Shown piece after piece: positions 9,899 to 18,999 of a stretch of DNA of 64,000 nucleotides. How positions within the stretch are numbered: the stretch's first letter is position 1; each line of letters opens with the position of its first letter. Under the pieces are notes generated by a model. That model made no database searches. It was not told the origin of the DNA and saw nothing but the letters and a program-made list of their open reading frames with translations. The DNA lies in assembly GCF_000364705.1 (NCBI RefSeq), contig NZ_AQOH01000021.1:1-64000 (forward strand). Direction: 5' to 3'. Both the position numbers and the translations under genes were made by a program. Source of the DNA: Pseudomonas fuscovaginae SE-1 (lineage in GTDB: Bacteria > Pseudomonadota > Gammaproteobacteria > Pseudomonadales > Pseudomonadaceae).

Positions 9899-10701
9899 AG
9901 TTGATTCTTGCCGAACCCTTCAAGAGCCTGTGGGCCGGGCGCGACGCGTTCGCCGAGGTCGAGCGCTTGCAGGGCAAGGTTTATCGCGAGCTGGAGGCTC
10001 GTCGGACGTTGCGCACGGAAGTCGCCGGGCGTGGCTACTTCGTGAAGATCCATCATGGCATTGGCTGGCGCGAAATCTTCAAGAACCTGTTGACCGCGAA
10101 AATGCCGGTGCTGGGTGCCGGCCAGGAATGGCGGGCGATCCAGTGCCTGCACCAGGCCGGGGTGCCCACCATGACCGGCGTGGCCTACGGCGAGCGTGGC
10201 AGCAACCCCGCCGGCCAGGATTCGTTCATTGTCACCGAAGAACTGGCGCCTACCATCAGTCTCGAAGACTACACCCTGCAATGGCCGGTGCAGCCGCCAG
10301 AGCCGCGGCTCAAGCGCGCGCTGATCGCCGAAGTGGCGCGCATGACCGGTGGCATGCATCGGGCCGGGCTCAACCATCGAGACTGCTATATCGCCCATTT
10401 CCTGCTGCATACCGACAGGCCGGTGACGGCCGATGATCTCAAGCTTTCGGTCATTGACCTGCATCGTGCACAGGTTCGCCCGAGCATCCCGCGCCGCTGG
10501 CGGAACAAGGACCTGGCGGGACTGTATTTCTCGGTGCTGGATATCGGCCTTACCCGGCGCGACAAATTGCGTTTCCTGCGGGGCTATTTCCTCCGGCCGC
10601 TGCGTGAGGTCTTGCGTGACGAGGCTCCGTTGCTGGCCTGGTTGGAACGCAAGGCCGAAAAGCTCTACAAGCGCAAGCAGCGTTACGGGGATGCGCTCTG
10701 A
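9895..10701 (+). CDS. waaP: LPS core heptose(I) kinase
   Basis: Kinase that phosphorylates heptose I of the LPS inner core; in P. aeruginosa it is essential for outer-membrane integrity. The 268-residue length equals the P. aeruginosa enzyme. The catalytic loop HRDCYIAHFL places the catalytic aspartate at D163, and the metal-binding aspartate is in VIDLHRAQ (about D188). The ATG at 9895 overlaps the waaG stop and its own stop overlaps the next ATG. It is the best-supported active kinase among the kinase-fold genes here. Confidence 0.95.
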   Translation: MKLILAEPFKSLWAGRDAFAEVERLQGKVYRELEARRTLRTEVAGRGYFVKIHHGIGWREIFKNLLTAKMPVLGAGQEWRAIQCLHQAGVPTMTGVAYGERGSNPAGQDSFIVTEELAPTISLEDYTLQWPVQPPEPRLKRALIAEVARMTGGMHRAGLNHRDCYIAHFLLHTDRPVTADDLKLSVIDLHRAQVRPSIPRRWRNKDLAGLYFSVLDIGLTRRDKLRFLRGYFLRPLREVLRDEAPLLAWLERKAEKLYKRKQRYGDAL

Positions 10702-11435
10702 TGTCGGGTTGGAAACTGGAACCTGAATACGCGGCGCTGGCGGACGATTTTGGCAGCCTGGAGGCGGTGTTCGCCCTCGAGGGTGAGCACCTGACCCGCG
10801 ATCCGCTGTCGGAGGTCATTCGGGTCAATCGCAACGGCGTGAACTATTACGTCAAGCGCTACTCCGGCGCGGGCAAGGGGCTGCGGCAGTATTTCGGCCG
10901 GCCGCGGGTCCGTTCGGAATGGCAGAACCTCAAGCGTTTCGCCAAGTGGGGGATTCCGACCGCCGAAGTGATCGCCTGGGGCCTGGAACGCCGGGGTGCC
11001 GCTTACCATCGGGGTGCCATGATCACGCGTGAGCTGCCCAATACCGAGGACCTTTCGGCGCTGGCCAACCGCAATGATCCATTGCTGCGCGATCGTGCCT
11101 GGGTCGATGGTGTCAGCCGGCAGTTGGCTCGCTACACACGTATCATGCATGACCAGCGTTTCACCCATAACGATCTGAAGTGGCGCAACCTGCTGGTCGA
11201 TGACCAGGCCCAACTGTTCCTGATCGATTGTCCCAATGGTGAGTTCTGGCGCGGTTTCTGGCTGCGCTACCGGATCACCAAGGATCTGGCCTGTTTGGAC
11301 AAGGTGGCCAAGTATCACTTGTCGGCTACCCAGCGGCTGCGTTTTTACTTGCAGTACCGCCAACGTAACCGGCTGAATGCGGCGGACAAGAAACGCATTC
11401 GGCATGTGTTGAGATTTTTCGAGGGACGGGAATGA
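10701..11435 (+). CDS. wapP: LPS core kinase-fold protein, WapP-like
   Basis: A 244-residue protein of the WaaP/Kdo-kinase-like fold, in the position of PA5008 (wapP) after waaP. An HNDLKWRNLL catalytic loop puts the aspartate at D158, and the metal-binding motif reads LFLIDCPNG. Both catalytic positions are kept, so I infer an active kinase, probably for a core heptose, although the site is not shown by sequence. The gene overlaps both neighbours by one to four bases. The symbol rests on synteny and fold. Confidence 0.8.
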   Translation: MSGWKLEPEYAALADDFGSLEAVFALEGEHLTRDPLSEVIRVNRNGVNYYVKRYSGAGKGLRQYFGRPRVRSEWQNLKRFAKWGIPTAEVIAWGLERRGAAYHRGAMITRELPNTEDLSALANRNDPLLRDRAWVDGVSRQLARYTRIMHDQRFTHNDLKWRNLLVDDQAQLFLIDCPNGEFWRGFWLRYRITKDLACLDKVAKYHLSATQRLRFYLQYRQRNRLNAADKKRIRHVLRFFEGRE

Positions 11436-12184
11436 CCGACTTCCTGGCGGCTGCCGACCGCGCGTTGCTCGAACGCAACGGACTCGGCAACTTCGATGCG
11501 CTGTGGAACAAGGCGTTGGACGCGGTGGATGAGCCCAACACCAGTGGCGGTGGCTGGAGCAGCGTGTACCGGCTGGAGCTGGAAGGCCAGGCCTATTACC
11601 TCAAGCGCCAGAGCAATTACCTGACGCGTACCCTGCACAGCCCGTTGGGCGAGCCGACCTTTGCCCGCGAGTTCCGCAATATCAGCCGCTACCAGCGCCT
11701 GGGTATTGCGGCCCTGCAGGCGGCGTTCTTCGGCGAGCGTGCGGTTAAGGGCGAGCGCCGGGCCGTATTGTTGACCCGTGCGCTGGACGGCTGGAACGAC
11801 CTGGACTCGTTGCTCGAGCAATGGCCGCAACTCACGCCGGTGCAGCGCCAGGCGATTCTGCGTTGCTGTGGCCTGCTGGCCCGGCAACTGCACGGGATGC
11901 GCCAGATCCACGGTTGCTTCTATCCCAAGCATATCTTCCTGCAGGAGTCGGCGGGCGGCTACCAGGCGCGGTTGATCGACCTGGAGAAAACCCGGCCGCT
12001 GCTGTTCGGGCAGCGTGACCGGGTCAAGGATCTCGAACCGCTGCTGCGTCGGGCACCGGTCTGGAGTGAAGCCGACGTTCGCGTTCTGCTGGCGGCCTAT
12101 CTCGACCAGGCGCAGGACAGCTCGCTGGTGGATGCCTGGCTTCAGCGCCTCGGCGCACGGCGTAGCAGAAAGGGGAGTCGTTGA
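11432..12184 (+). CDS. wapQ: LPS core kinase-like protein of the InaA/WapQ type
   Basis: A 250-residue kinase-fold protein in the PA5007 (wapQ) position. The catalytic-loop region reads IHGCFYPKHIFL. Aligned on H-x3-Y-x2-H with the HRDCYIAH of WaaP, the catalytic aspartate position is cysteine (C162). The second acidic motif (LIDLEKTRPL) is kept. This HG-x-FY-x-x-H-IFL pattern is the known signature of the InaA group, so it is probably a family feature and not a local mutation. The enzyme may use other chemistry or be regulatory. Overlaps: 4 bases with wapP, 1 with the next gene. Confidence 0.78.
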   Translation: MTDFLAAADRALLERNGLGNFDALWNKALDAVDEPNTSGGGWSSVYRLELEGQAYYLKRQSNYLTRTLHSPLGEPTFAREFRNISRYQRLGIAALQAAFFGERAVKGERRAVLLTRALDGWNDLDSLLEQWPQLTPVQRQAILRCCGLLARQLHGMRQIHGCFYPKHIFLQESAGGYQARLIDLEKTRPLLFGQRDRVKDLEPLLRRAPVWSEADVRVLLAAYLDQAQDSSLVDAWLQRLGARRSRKGSR

Positions 12185-13635
12185 TGCGTCTGTCCGAATT
12201 GAAGTCTGCCGGGCGTACGCCGGTTCTGCCCCTGAGCATCGAGCTGGCGGATGCCGCCGGTCCCGGTCAGTTGCAACTGCTCAGTCTTTTGCGAGTGCTG
12301 CCGGGGCAGCGTTATGTCGGTGCCGGGGTCTGGCGTGGCCGCACGGTGTTGGCCAAGTTGCTGGTGGGTGGCAAGGCAGCCCGGCATTTCCAGCGCGAGT
12401 TGCAGGGTGTGCGCCTGCTCGCCGAGCAGGGGTTGACCACGCCGCTGTTGCTGGCCGATGGCTTGAAGGAAGGCGAGGGCGGCTGGCTGCTGTTCGAGTT
12501 CCTGGAGGGCGCCGAAAGCCTGGCCGATGCCTGGAGGCAGGTCGAGGCGCTGCCGGCCCTGGCTGACGAACAGCAACGAGTGCTGGGCGAGGCGCTGGGT
12601 GCGATCGCACAAATGCACGGCAAGGGCCTGTGGCAGGAAGACCTGCACCTGGACAACCTGCTGCGTCATGATGGCAAGCTGCACCTGATCGACGGTGCCG
12701 GGATCCGTGCCGAGGAGGCGGGCAAACCGTTGTCCCGCGAGAAGGTACTGGAAAATCTCGGGGTATTCTTTGCCCAACTGCCCCGGCACTTCGAACCGTT
12801 CATCGAAGAGTTGCTGGTGCATTATCTGTTGAGCAATGCCGAGCACGCCTTGCCACTGGAGGCCTTGCTAAAGCAGGTCGACAGGATTCGTGGCTGGCGC
12901 CTGAGGGATTTCCTCGGCAAGGTGGGGCGTGAATGTACCCTGTTCAGCGTGCGGCGTGGGCCGTTCGCCTTGCGCGCCATTCGTCGCGAGGAAGAGGCGG
13001 CCTTGCTGCCGGTGCTGGCCCAGGCCGACCAACTGCTCGACCGGGGGCACCTGTACAAGACCGGCGGAGCGGCCAGTGTCGGCCGCATCGAGGCCGATGG
13101 CCGTACCCTGTTGCTCAAGCGCTACAACATCAAGGGGTTTGCCCACTGGCTCAAGCGCTTCTGGCGTCCAAGCCGGGCCTGGCATTCCTGGCGCGAAGGC
13201 AATCGACTGGCGTTTCTCGGTATTGCCACGCCCAAACCATTGGCCGTGCTGGAGAAGCGCTTCTGCTGGTTGCGGCGCCAGGCCTACCTGGTCACCGAGT
13301 ACCTGCCGGGACCGGATATCATCGAGCGCTTTGCTCCCCATGTGGAAAGCGGCGCGGTGCCTGAAGCCGAGTTGCAGGCACTGGAGCAGTTGTTCGCCGA
13401 CCTGATCCGCGAACGTGTCAGTCATGGCGACTTCAAGGGGCACAATCTGTTCTGGCACGAGGGACGCTGGACGCTGATCGATCTGGATGCGGTGCGCCAG
13501 CACTCCTCGAACGGCAGCTTTGCGCCCGCCTATGTCCGGGATCGCGCGCGGTTCATGCGCAACTGGCCCGAGAGCAGCGCCTTGTATCAGATCATCGATA
13601 GTCGGCTGCCCAGGAACATCGAGCCGGCCAATTGA
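12184..13635 (+). CDS. Tandem two-domain kinase-fold protein of the LPS core cluster
   Basis: A 483-residue protein in the PA5006 position. It contains two kinase-like halves. The first has EDLHLDNLL (D153) followed by LHLIDGAG; the second has SHGDFKGHNLF (D416) followed by WTLIDLDAV. Both keep the catalytic and metal-binding aspartates, and a substrate-site loop of the RIO/Kdo-kinase type follows in each. The substrates are unknown; a role in phosphorylating the core oligosaccharide is inferred only from location. ATG 12184 overlaps the upstream stop by one base and follows an AGGGGAG ribosome site. It is the last gene of the coupled block; 179 bases follow before wapO. Confidence 0.8.
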   Translation: MRLSELKSAGRTPVLPLSIELADAAGPGQLQLLSLLRVLPGQRYVGAGVWRGRTVLAKLLVGGKAARHFQRELQGVRLLAEQGLTTPLLLADGLKEGEGGWLLFEFLEGAESLADAWRQVEALPALADEQQRVLGEALGAIAQMHGKGLWQEDLHLDNLLRHDGKLHLIDGAGIRAEEAGKPLSREKVLENLGVFFAQLPRHFEPFIEELLVHYLLSNAEHALPLEALLKQVDRIRGWRLRDFLGKVGRECTLFSVRRGPFALRAIRREEEAALLPVLAQADQLLDRGHLYKTGGAASVGRIEADGRTLLLKRYNIKGFAHWLKRFWRPSRAWHSWREGNRLAFLGIATPKPLAVLEKRFCWLRRQAYLVTEYLPGPDIIERFAPHVESGAVPEAELQALEQLFADLIRERVSHGDFKGHNLFWHEGRWTLIDLDAVRQHSSNGSFAPAYVRDRARFMRNWPESSALYQIIDSRLPRNIEPAN

Positions 13636-13715
13636 TGCTGCGATCGCCACGCCCCCGTTGCGCGGCGATCGGTCACTCACGGCTTGCCGCTAGAGGCTTG
13701 TCGCCGCTTTTACGC

Positions 13716-13721
13716 TATAAT
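13716..13721 (+). promoter_or_regulatory. Probable -10 box upstream of wapO
   Basis: A perfect TATAAT followed by CCCGCCC, about 94 bases before the wapO start. No good -35 hexamer lies at 16-18 bases, so activation or an extended element may be needed. It suggests that wapO-wapH-mig-14-dnpA-ssg can be transcribed separately from the waaF block. Confidence 0.5.
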
Positions 13722-13814
13722 CCCGCCCTTTAGCTGTTTCTCGCCCCTTGCGAGGACACATTTTTCTAGAGGCGCTTTGCCGCCTGCATGCTGACTTAAA
13801 GAGGCTAGACCCCT

Positions 13815-15572
13815 GTGGCATTGACGATTCTTGGCCTGTCCGGCGCCCTTAGCCATGATCCTTCCGCAGCCCTGTACATCGACGGCAAGCTGATCGCGGC
13901 CGCCGAGGAAGAGCGCTTCGTACGCGACAAACATGCAAAGAACCGCATGCCCTACGAATCGGCGAAGTTCTGCCTGGAGCAGGCTGGCATCAAGCCGTCC
14001 GATGTTGACGTGGTGGCGATCCCGTTCGCCCCGATCAGCCTGTTCGGCAAGGCCCGCTGGCACTACGCCAAACGTTACTGGTATGCCCCGGATCGCGCCC
14101 TCGATGCGATCCTGATGGGCAACCGTCGCTACAAGCGCTATCGCAGGAAAATCGTCTGGTGCCTGGAGCAGTTGGGCTTCGATCCGAAGAAGATCAAGAT
14201 CGAGCCGGTCGAGCATCACCTGGCCCACGCTTCCAGCGCCTATCACTGCTCCGGCTTCAAGGAGAAGACCGCGATCCTCGGGATCGACGGCAAGGGTGAA
14301 TACGCCACCACCTTCTTCGGCTACGGTGAAAACGGCAGGATCCACAAGATCAAGGAGTTCTTCGATCCGGATTCCCTGGGTGGCCTGTATGGCGCGATCA
14401 CCGAGTTCCTCGGCTTCGAAATGCTCGACGGCGAATTCAAGGTCATGGGCATGGCCCCCTACGGCGACGCCAGCAAGTACGACTTCTCGCGCCTGGCCTC
14501 CTTCGAGAATGGCGAGCTGGTGATCAACACCGAGTATGCCAACGTCATCGGCCTGCGTCGCTACAAGGAAAAGGGCAAGGGCTTCTACTTCTCGCCGAAG
14601 CTGATCGAGTGGCTGGGGCCCAAGCGCGAAGGCGACATCGCCGACGAGCCTTACATCCACTACGCCGCCAGCATGCAGGCGCTGTTCGAGAAGCTGGCCC
14701 TGCAGATGATCGACCACTACCTGGGTGACATCCTCAAGGAAACCGGCAAGCTGGCCTTCGCGGGTGGCTGCGCGCTGAACGTCAAGCTGAACCAGAAGAT
14801 CATCGCCCGCGATGACCTCAAGGAACTGTTCGTCCAACCGGCTTCCGGCGACGCCGGTACTGCCGTCGGGGCGGCCGCGTACGTCTCTCACGCCCGCGGT
14901 GTGCCGGTGGAGAAAATGGAGCACGTCTACCTCGGCCCGTCCTACAGCAATGAAGACGTGATCGCGGCCTGTGCCCGTCATCCGAATGCGCCGAAGTGGC
15001 GCAAGCTGAACAACATGCCGGAGCAGATCGCCAGGATCATGGTCGATGGCAATCCGGTGGCCTGGTTCCAGGGGCGCATGGAGTTCGGTCCACGTGCCTT
15101 GGGCGGTCGTTCGATCATCGGTTGCCCAAGCGTCGCCGGCGTGGCGGACCGGATCAACCACCAGATCAAGTTCCGCGAGCGCTGGAGGCCTTTCTGCCCG
15201 TCGATGCTCGACACCGTTGCGCCGCAGATGATCAAGATCGATCATCCGGCGCCGTTCATGACCTTCACTTTCGAAGTGGCCGAGGAGTGGAAGACCCGCG
15301 TGCCGGAAGTCGTCCACGAAGACGGTACGTCCCGCGCCCAGGTGCTCAAGCGCGAATACAACCCGCGCTACTACGACATGATGAAGGCCCTGGAAGTGCT
15401 GACCGGCAACGGCGTGTCGCTGAATACCTCGCTGAACCGTCGTGGCGAGCCGATGATCTGCTCGCCGACCGACGCCCTTAACATGTTCTTCGGTTCCGAT
15501 CTGCAGTACCTGATCATGGAAGACATCCTGGTGGTCAAAGACGGCGCGGATGCTTATGAAACGCTCGGCTGA
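13815..15572 (+). CDS. wapO: Carbamoyltransferase of the LPS core (TobZ/NodU family)
   Basis: Transfers a carbamoyl group from carbamoyl phosphate; its counterpart PA5005 is credited with carbamoylating heptose II of the LPS core. The 585-residue protein has the NodU/CmcH N-terminal ASKHA-type domain (TILGLSGALSHDPSAALYID, then EHHLAHASSAYHCSGF near residue 135) and a C-terminal domain beginning around residue 400 (MEFGPRALGGRSIIG, RERWRPFCPS). The GTG start at 13815 is chosen because the domain starts at once. Its last 23 bases overlap wapH. Confident for family; substrate is inferred from synteny. Confidence 0.92.
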   Translation: MALTILGLSGALSHDPSAALYIDGKLIAAAEEERFVRDKHAKNRMPYESAKFCLEQAGIKPSDVDVVAIPFAPISLFGKARWHYAKRYWYAPDRALDAILMGNRRYKRYRRKIVWCLEQLGFDPKKIKIEPVEHHLAHASSAYHCSGFKEKTAILGIDGKGEYATTFFGYGENGRIHKIKEFFDPDSLGGLYGAITEFLGFEMLDGEFKVMGMAPYGDASKYDFSRLASFENGELVINTEYANVIGLRRYKEKGKGFYFSPKLIEWLGPKREGDIADEPYIHYAASMQALFEKLALQMIDHYLGDILKETGKLAFAGGCALNVKLNQKIIARDDLKELFVQPASGDAGTAVGAAAYVSHARGVPVEKMEHVYLGPSYSNEDVIAACARHPNAPKWRKLNNMPEQIARIMVDGNPVAWFQGRMEFGPRALGGRSIIGCPSVAGVADRINHQIKFRERWRPFCPSMLDTVAPQMIKIDHPAPFMTFTFEVAEEWKTRVPEVVHEDGTSRAQVLKREYNPRYYDMMKALEVLTGNGVSLNTSLNRRGEPMICSPTDALNMFFGSDLQYLIMEDILVVKDGADAYETLG

Positions 15573-16686
15573 GCGCCATGTGCTGCAGTTCTGCCACGGC
15601 TATGACGGGCCTTTCCTCGATTGTGCCCGTCAGTACGCCAGCCTGTTCAGCGGTTCCGGCTATCGGGTGACCACGGTGTTTCTCACCGGTGCCGCCGATG
15701 CCGAGGTGGCCGCGAACTGTGCGTCGGACGAAGTGCTGTTCATGGAGTACGACTCCAAGGCTATCCGTGGTCTCAAGCTCGGTGCCATCGGCGATCTGCG
15801 CAAGATCGCCGCCTCGCGCGACTTCAGCTTCTGCATCGCCCATCGCTTCAAGCCGATCTACATCGCCTTGCTCGGTACCTCGTTGCCGGTCATCGGCGTG
15901 CACCATGCATTCGGTGATTATGTCCGGGGCAGTCGCAAACTGTTCGCCCACCTGTTTCGCAAGCGCCTGAGCCTGCTCGGCGTTTCCGATGCCGTACGCG
16001 ACGATATGCGCCAGTGCCTGCCGAAGTGGCCGACCGGGCGGATTCGCACGCTCTACAACCGTATCGACATCGAGGCACTGCAAGCTTCGCAGCTGCCGGC
16101 GGCCGAGGCGCGGGCAGCCCTGGGGCTGCCGGCTGACGCCTGGATCGTCGGCAATGTCGGCCGGCTGCATCCGGACAAGGACCAGGCGACCCTGATCCGT
16201 GGTTTTGCCCAGGCTCTGGATCGGCTGCCGGCCAACAGCCGGCTGGCGATACTCGGTACCGGCCGCCTGGAGGAAAAACTGAAGGCGTTGGCCGCCGAGC
16301 TCGGGATCGCCGAGCGGGTGCTGTTTCTCGGTCAGGTCCCGCAGGCGCGCCTTTACTTCCGTGGATTCGACGTTTTTGCCCTGAGCTCCGATCACGAGCC
16401 GTTCGGCATGGTCCTGCTGGAGGCCATGGCGGCTGGCGTGCCGCTGTTGGCCACTGCCTGTGGCGGCGCCAGGGAAGTGGTCGAAGGCGTCGGGATTCTT
16501 TTCCCCCTTGGCGATGCCGAGCACCTGGCCCAGGGACTGCGGCACCTGGCCGCGCTGGATGACGAGCAGCGTCGGGCCTGTGCCGAACGGATGCTGGCGC
16601 GGCTGCGCGAAAGGTTCTCGGATCAGGCTGTCCGTGAGGCCTTCTGGCATCTGCCACAAGTCACCGACCTGACAGCGGAGGCCTGA
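15550..16686 (+). CDS. wapH: GT4 glycosyltransferase of the LPS outer core, WapH-like
   Basis: A 378-residue retaining glycosyltransferase with the GT-B fold. The donor-site strand reads NVGRLHPDKDQATLIRGFAQ near residues 200-220, and the E-x7-E motif is EPFGMVLLEAMAAGVPLLAT near 285-303. It occupies the PA5004 (wapH) position and probably adds a glucose of the outer core. The start may be ATG 15550 or the in-frame ATG 15556; both overlap the end of wapO, and neither has a strong ribosome site. The stop overlaps the next ATG. Confidence 0.82.
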   Translation: MLMKRSAERHVLQFCHGYDGPFLDCARQYASLFSGSGYRVTTVFLTGAADAEVAANCASDEVLFMEYDSKAIRGLKLGAIGDLRKIAASRDFSFCIAHRFKPIYIALLGTSLPVIGVHHAFGDYVRGSRKLFAHLFRKRLSLLGVSDAVRDDMRQCLPKWPTGRIRTLYNRIDIEALQASQLPAAEARAALGLPADAWIVGNVGRLHPDKDQATLIRGFAQALDRLPANSRLAILGTGRLEEKLKALAAELGIAERVLFLGQVPQARLYFRGFDVFALSSDHEPFGMVLLEAMAAGVPLLATACGGAREVVEGVGILFPLGDAEHLAQGLRHLAALDDEQRRACAERMLARLRERFSDQAVREAFWHLPQVTDLTAEA

Positions 16687-17582
16687 TGCTCAACCTATTC
16701 CAGGGTTGGCGCGAGCGCGGCTGGTCAGTGGTCGATGCCGTGACCTACCACGAAGCCTGGCAGCGTTTTGGTGGCAGCGTCGCGACGCATCCGCTGGTGG
16801 TCGAGCGTCTGGCCGGCCTTGCCGGGATACCGGTGCGCTATCTGGCTTTCGAGCAGGGTGGCGAGCTCAAGGCGGCGATTGCGACCTGGGGCCGTGACCT
16901 GGCGTTGTCCAAGGACGTGCTCAAGCGCCAGGGCAAGAAGGGCCTGTTCGATCTCGGCAATGCCGAACTGATCCTGCCGGCGGCTGCCGGTGCGCTGGCG
17001 CCGTTGCGGCACCGTGGCCGTTATCTGTCCGAGGTGAATGCCGACCGGTTCAGCGGCCTGCAGGTGCAGACCGAACAGTTGGCGATGGCCCGCACGCCGG
17101 AGGACCTGTCGAAGAAGTTTCGCTACAACCAGCGTCGTGAACTGCGCCTGCTCGAAGAGGCGGGCGGCGTGGTGCGCCCGGTCGGCGAGTTTTCCAGTGC
17201 CGAACTGGCGGCGATCTATTGCGATCTGTTCCAGCGCCGCTGGGGCTTCGCGGCCACCGGCGCGGAGCGTATGGCCGAGGTCATCGAGCTGCTGCGCGAA
17301 CTGCTGGTCGGTTCGGTGATCTTTCTCAACGATGCGCCGATCGCGGTGCAGTTGATCTACCGGGTGGAGGCCCCCGAGTGGATCAGCGTCGAGTACATCA
17401 ACGGCGGCGTCGATCCCGAGACCCGGGCCTTCAGTCCGGGCAGCGTGCTGAGCTTCCTCAACACCCAGAGTGCCTGGGAAGAGGCTCGGACGCTGGGCAA
17501 GGCGTTGCGCTTTTCGTTCGGGCGTGCGGACCGTGAGTACAAGGATCGTTGGTGCAACCCCGTGCCGGTGTTCAAGGTATGA
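16686..17582 (+). CDS. Mig-14-like protein
   Basis: A 298-residue protein resembling Mig-14, which in Salmonella and P. aeruginosa contributes to antimicrobial-peptide resistance. The C-terminal half looks like a GNAT/FemABX-type acyltransferase fold (RYNQRRELRLLEEAGGVVRP, then IYCDLFQRRWGF), and its end is typical (FGRADREYKDRWCNP). The molecular activity is not known. It occupies the PA5003 position and overlaps wapH by one base and dnpA by four. Its place among envelope genes fits a role in surface modification. Confidence 0.8.
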   Translation: MLNLFQGWRERGWSVVDAVTYHEAWQRFGGSVATHPLVVERLAGLAGIPVRYLAFEQGGELKAAIATWGRDLALSKDVLKRQGKKGLFDLGNAELILPAAAGALAPLRHRGRYLSEVNADRFSGLQVQTEQLAMARTPEDLSKKFRYNQRRELRLLEEAGGVVRPVGEFSSAELAAIYCDLFQRRWGFAATGAERMAEVIELLRELLVGSVIFLNDAPIAVQLIYRVEAPEWISVEYINGGVDPETRAFSPGSVLSFLNTQSAWEEARTLGKALRFSFGRADREYKDRWCNPVPVFKV

Positions 17583-18982
17583 GCCGTAAACAGCAGTTGC
17601 TCAAGCGTCATCGCCGTAACAAGCGACTGGCGCTGCTGGTTGCTCTGGTGCTGCTGGTCGTGATCGGCCTGCTGGTGGCCTGGTGGCTGCCGTTGGTTCT
17701 GGCGGTGATGGCCTGGGTTGCCCATGAGGCGTGGTTTGCCGATCACCTGTTCTATTCCCCGGGCGACGATTATCAATATGCCTTTCCCGAGGGCAGTGAG
17801 CAGGTTGCTGCCCGTCTCGACGGTGGGCTGTTGAAACTGGACGATGCCCTTGCACTGGACGGGGAGGAAACCCTGATCCTGGCGGTCAGGCTCAAGAGCC
17901 GCTGGCTGGGGCGCTTCCTCGATCCGGCAGTCGAAATCGAGAGCGCGCAATCCTCCGATCGCCAGGCGTTCGAGCGCGGCGTCAATGGTTTGCGTTATCT
18001 CAACCTGGGTGGCTTTGCCCCGGCGCTGACTACCGGCTCGTTGCGTTTGCGCGGGCGTTTCTGTCGCTTGCTCGGTGAGCCGATGCTATGGATTTTCCGC
18101 CAGCCGGACCTGCGGCGCCAGCGGGTCATGGTGATCGCTCCGCATGCCGACGATGCCGAGTTGGCGGCCTACGGTCTGTACAGCCAGGCCGATGAAACCT
18201 GGATCGTGACCCTGACCGCGGGTGAAATCGAAGCCGAACACTACCAGGCGATGGGCTTGCCCCGTGCCGAAGCGGCTCGTCTGAAGGGGCGCCTGCGGGC
18301 CTGGGACAGCATCGCGGTGCCGCGTTGGGCTGGTGTGCCCCAGGAGCATTGCGTGCAGCTCGGCTATTTCTGCCTGCAGTTGCCGGCCATGCAGGCCGCC
18401 CCGGACCAGCCGGTGGCGTCCCGCGAGGCCGAGCTGGACGATATCCGCCTGTTCCGCCAGCTCAACCCGTTCGCCTTGCCGGGTGACCGCGATGGCGTGC
18501 CCAGTTGGAACAACCTGCTGGCCGACCTGCGTGAGTTGCTGAATCGGGCCCGGCCCCAGGTAATTGTGTTACCGCATCCTTCACTCGATCCGCATCCGGA
18601 CCATATCTGTGCCCAGGCGGCGGTGCTGGAGGCGCTGACGGGGCTGGAGTGGCAGCCGACGACGTTGCTGGGCTATGCCAACCACCTGCATGACAACGAT
18701 CGCTGGCCCATGGGCGATTCAGGTGCGGGAGTCGCCTTGCCGCCGGTCTTCGATGCCGCGCGGGCGATGCGGCCCTATTGCCTGTCGCTGTCGCTGGAGC
18801 AGCAGCGCGACAAGGCCATGGCGCTGGGCATGATGCATGACCTGCAGCCGCGGGCGCCGTTCAAGCGGCGACTGCGCCGTCTGCTGCAGTGTCTGTTGGC
18901 ATTACGTAACAAGTCGCCTTATGGCGAGAATGAATTTTTCCGCAAGGCCGTGCGCAGGCACGAGCTGTTCTGGCGCCTTTGA
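17579..18982 (+). CDS. dnpA: PIG-L family LPS de-N-acetylase
   Basis: A 467-residue membrane-anchored deacetylase in the PA5002 (dnpA) position. A hydrophobic stretch at about residues 16-50 gives one or two membrane segments. The PIG-L zinc motif APHADDAEL lies near residues 184-193, and the second metal motif HPSLDPHPDH near 335. In P. aeruginosa dnpA affects fluoroquinolone tolerance of persisters, presumably through the envelope. ATG 17579 sits in the overlapping ATGA with the mig-14-like gene. Confidence 0.87.
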   Translation: MSRKQQLLKRHRRNKRLALLVALVLLVVIGLLVAWWLPLVLAVMAWVAHEAWFADHLFYSPGDDYQYAFPEGSEQVAARLDGGLLKLDDALALDGEETLILAVRLKSRWLGRFLDPAVEIESAQSSDRQAFERGVNGLRYLNLGGFAPALTTGSLRLRGRFCRLLGEPMLWIFRQPDLRRQRVMVIAPHADDAELAAYGLYSQADETWIVTLTAGEIEAEHYQAMGLPRAEAARLKGRLRAWDSIAVPRWAGVPQEHCVQLGYFCLQLPAMQAAPDQPVASREAELDDIRLFRQLNPFALPGDRDGVPSWNNLLADLRELLNRARPQVIVLPHPSLDPHPDHICAQAAVLEALTGLEWQPTTLLGYANHLHDNDRWPMGDSGAGVALPPVFDAARAMRPYCLSLSLEQQRDKAMALGMMHDLQPRAPFKRRLRRLLQCLLALRNKSPYGENEFFRKAVRRHELFWRL

Positions 18983-18999
18983 CGGTGGCAAGGAAGGAC

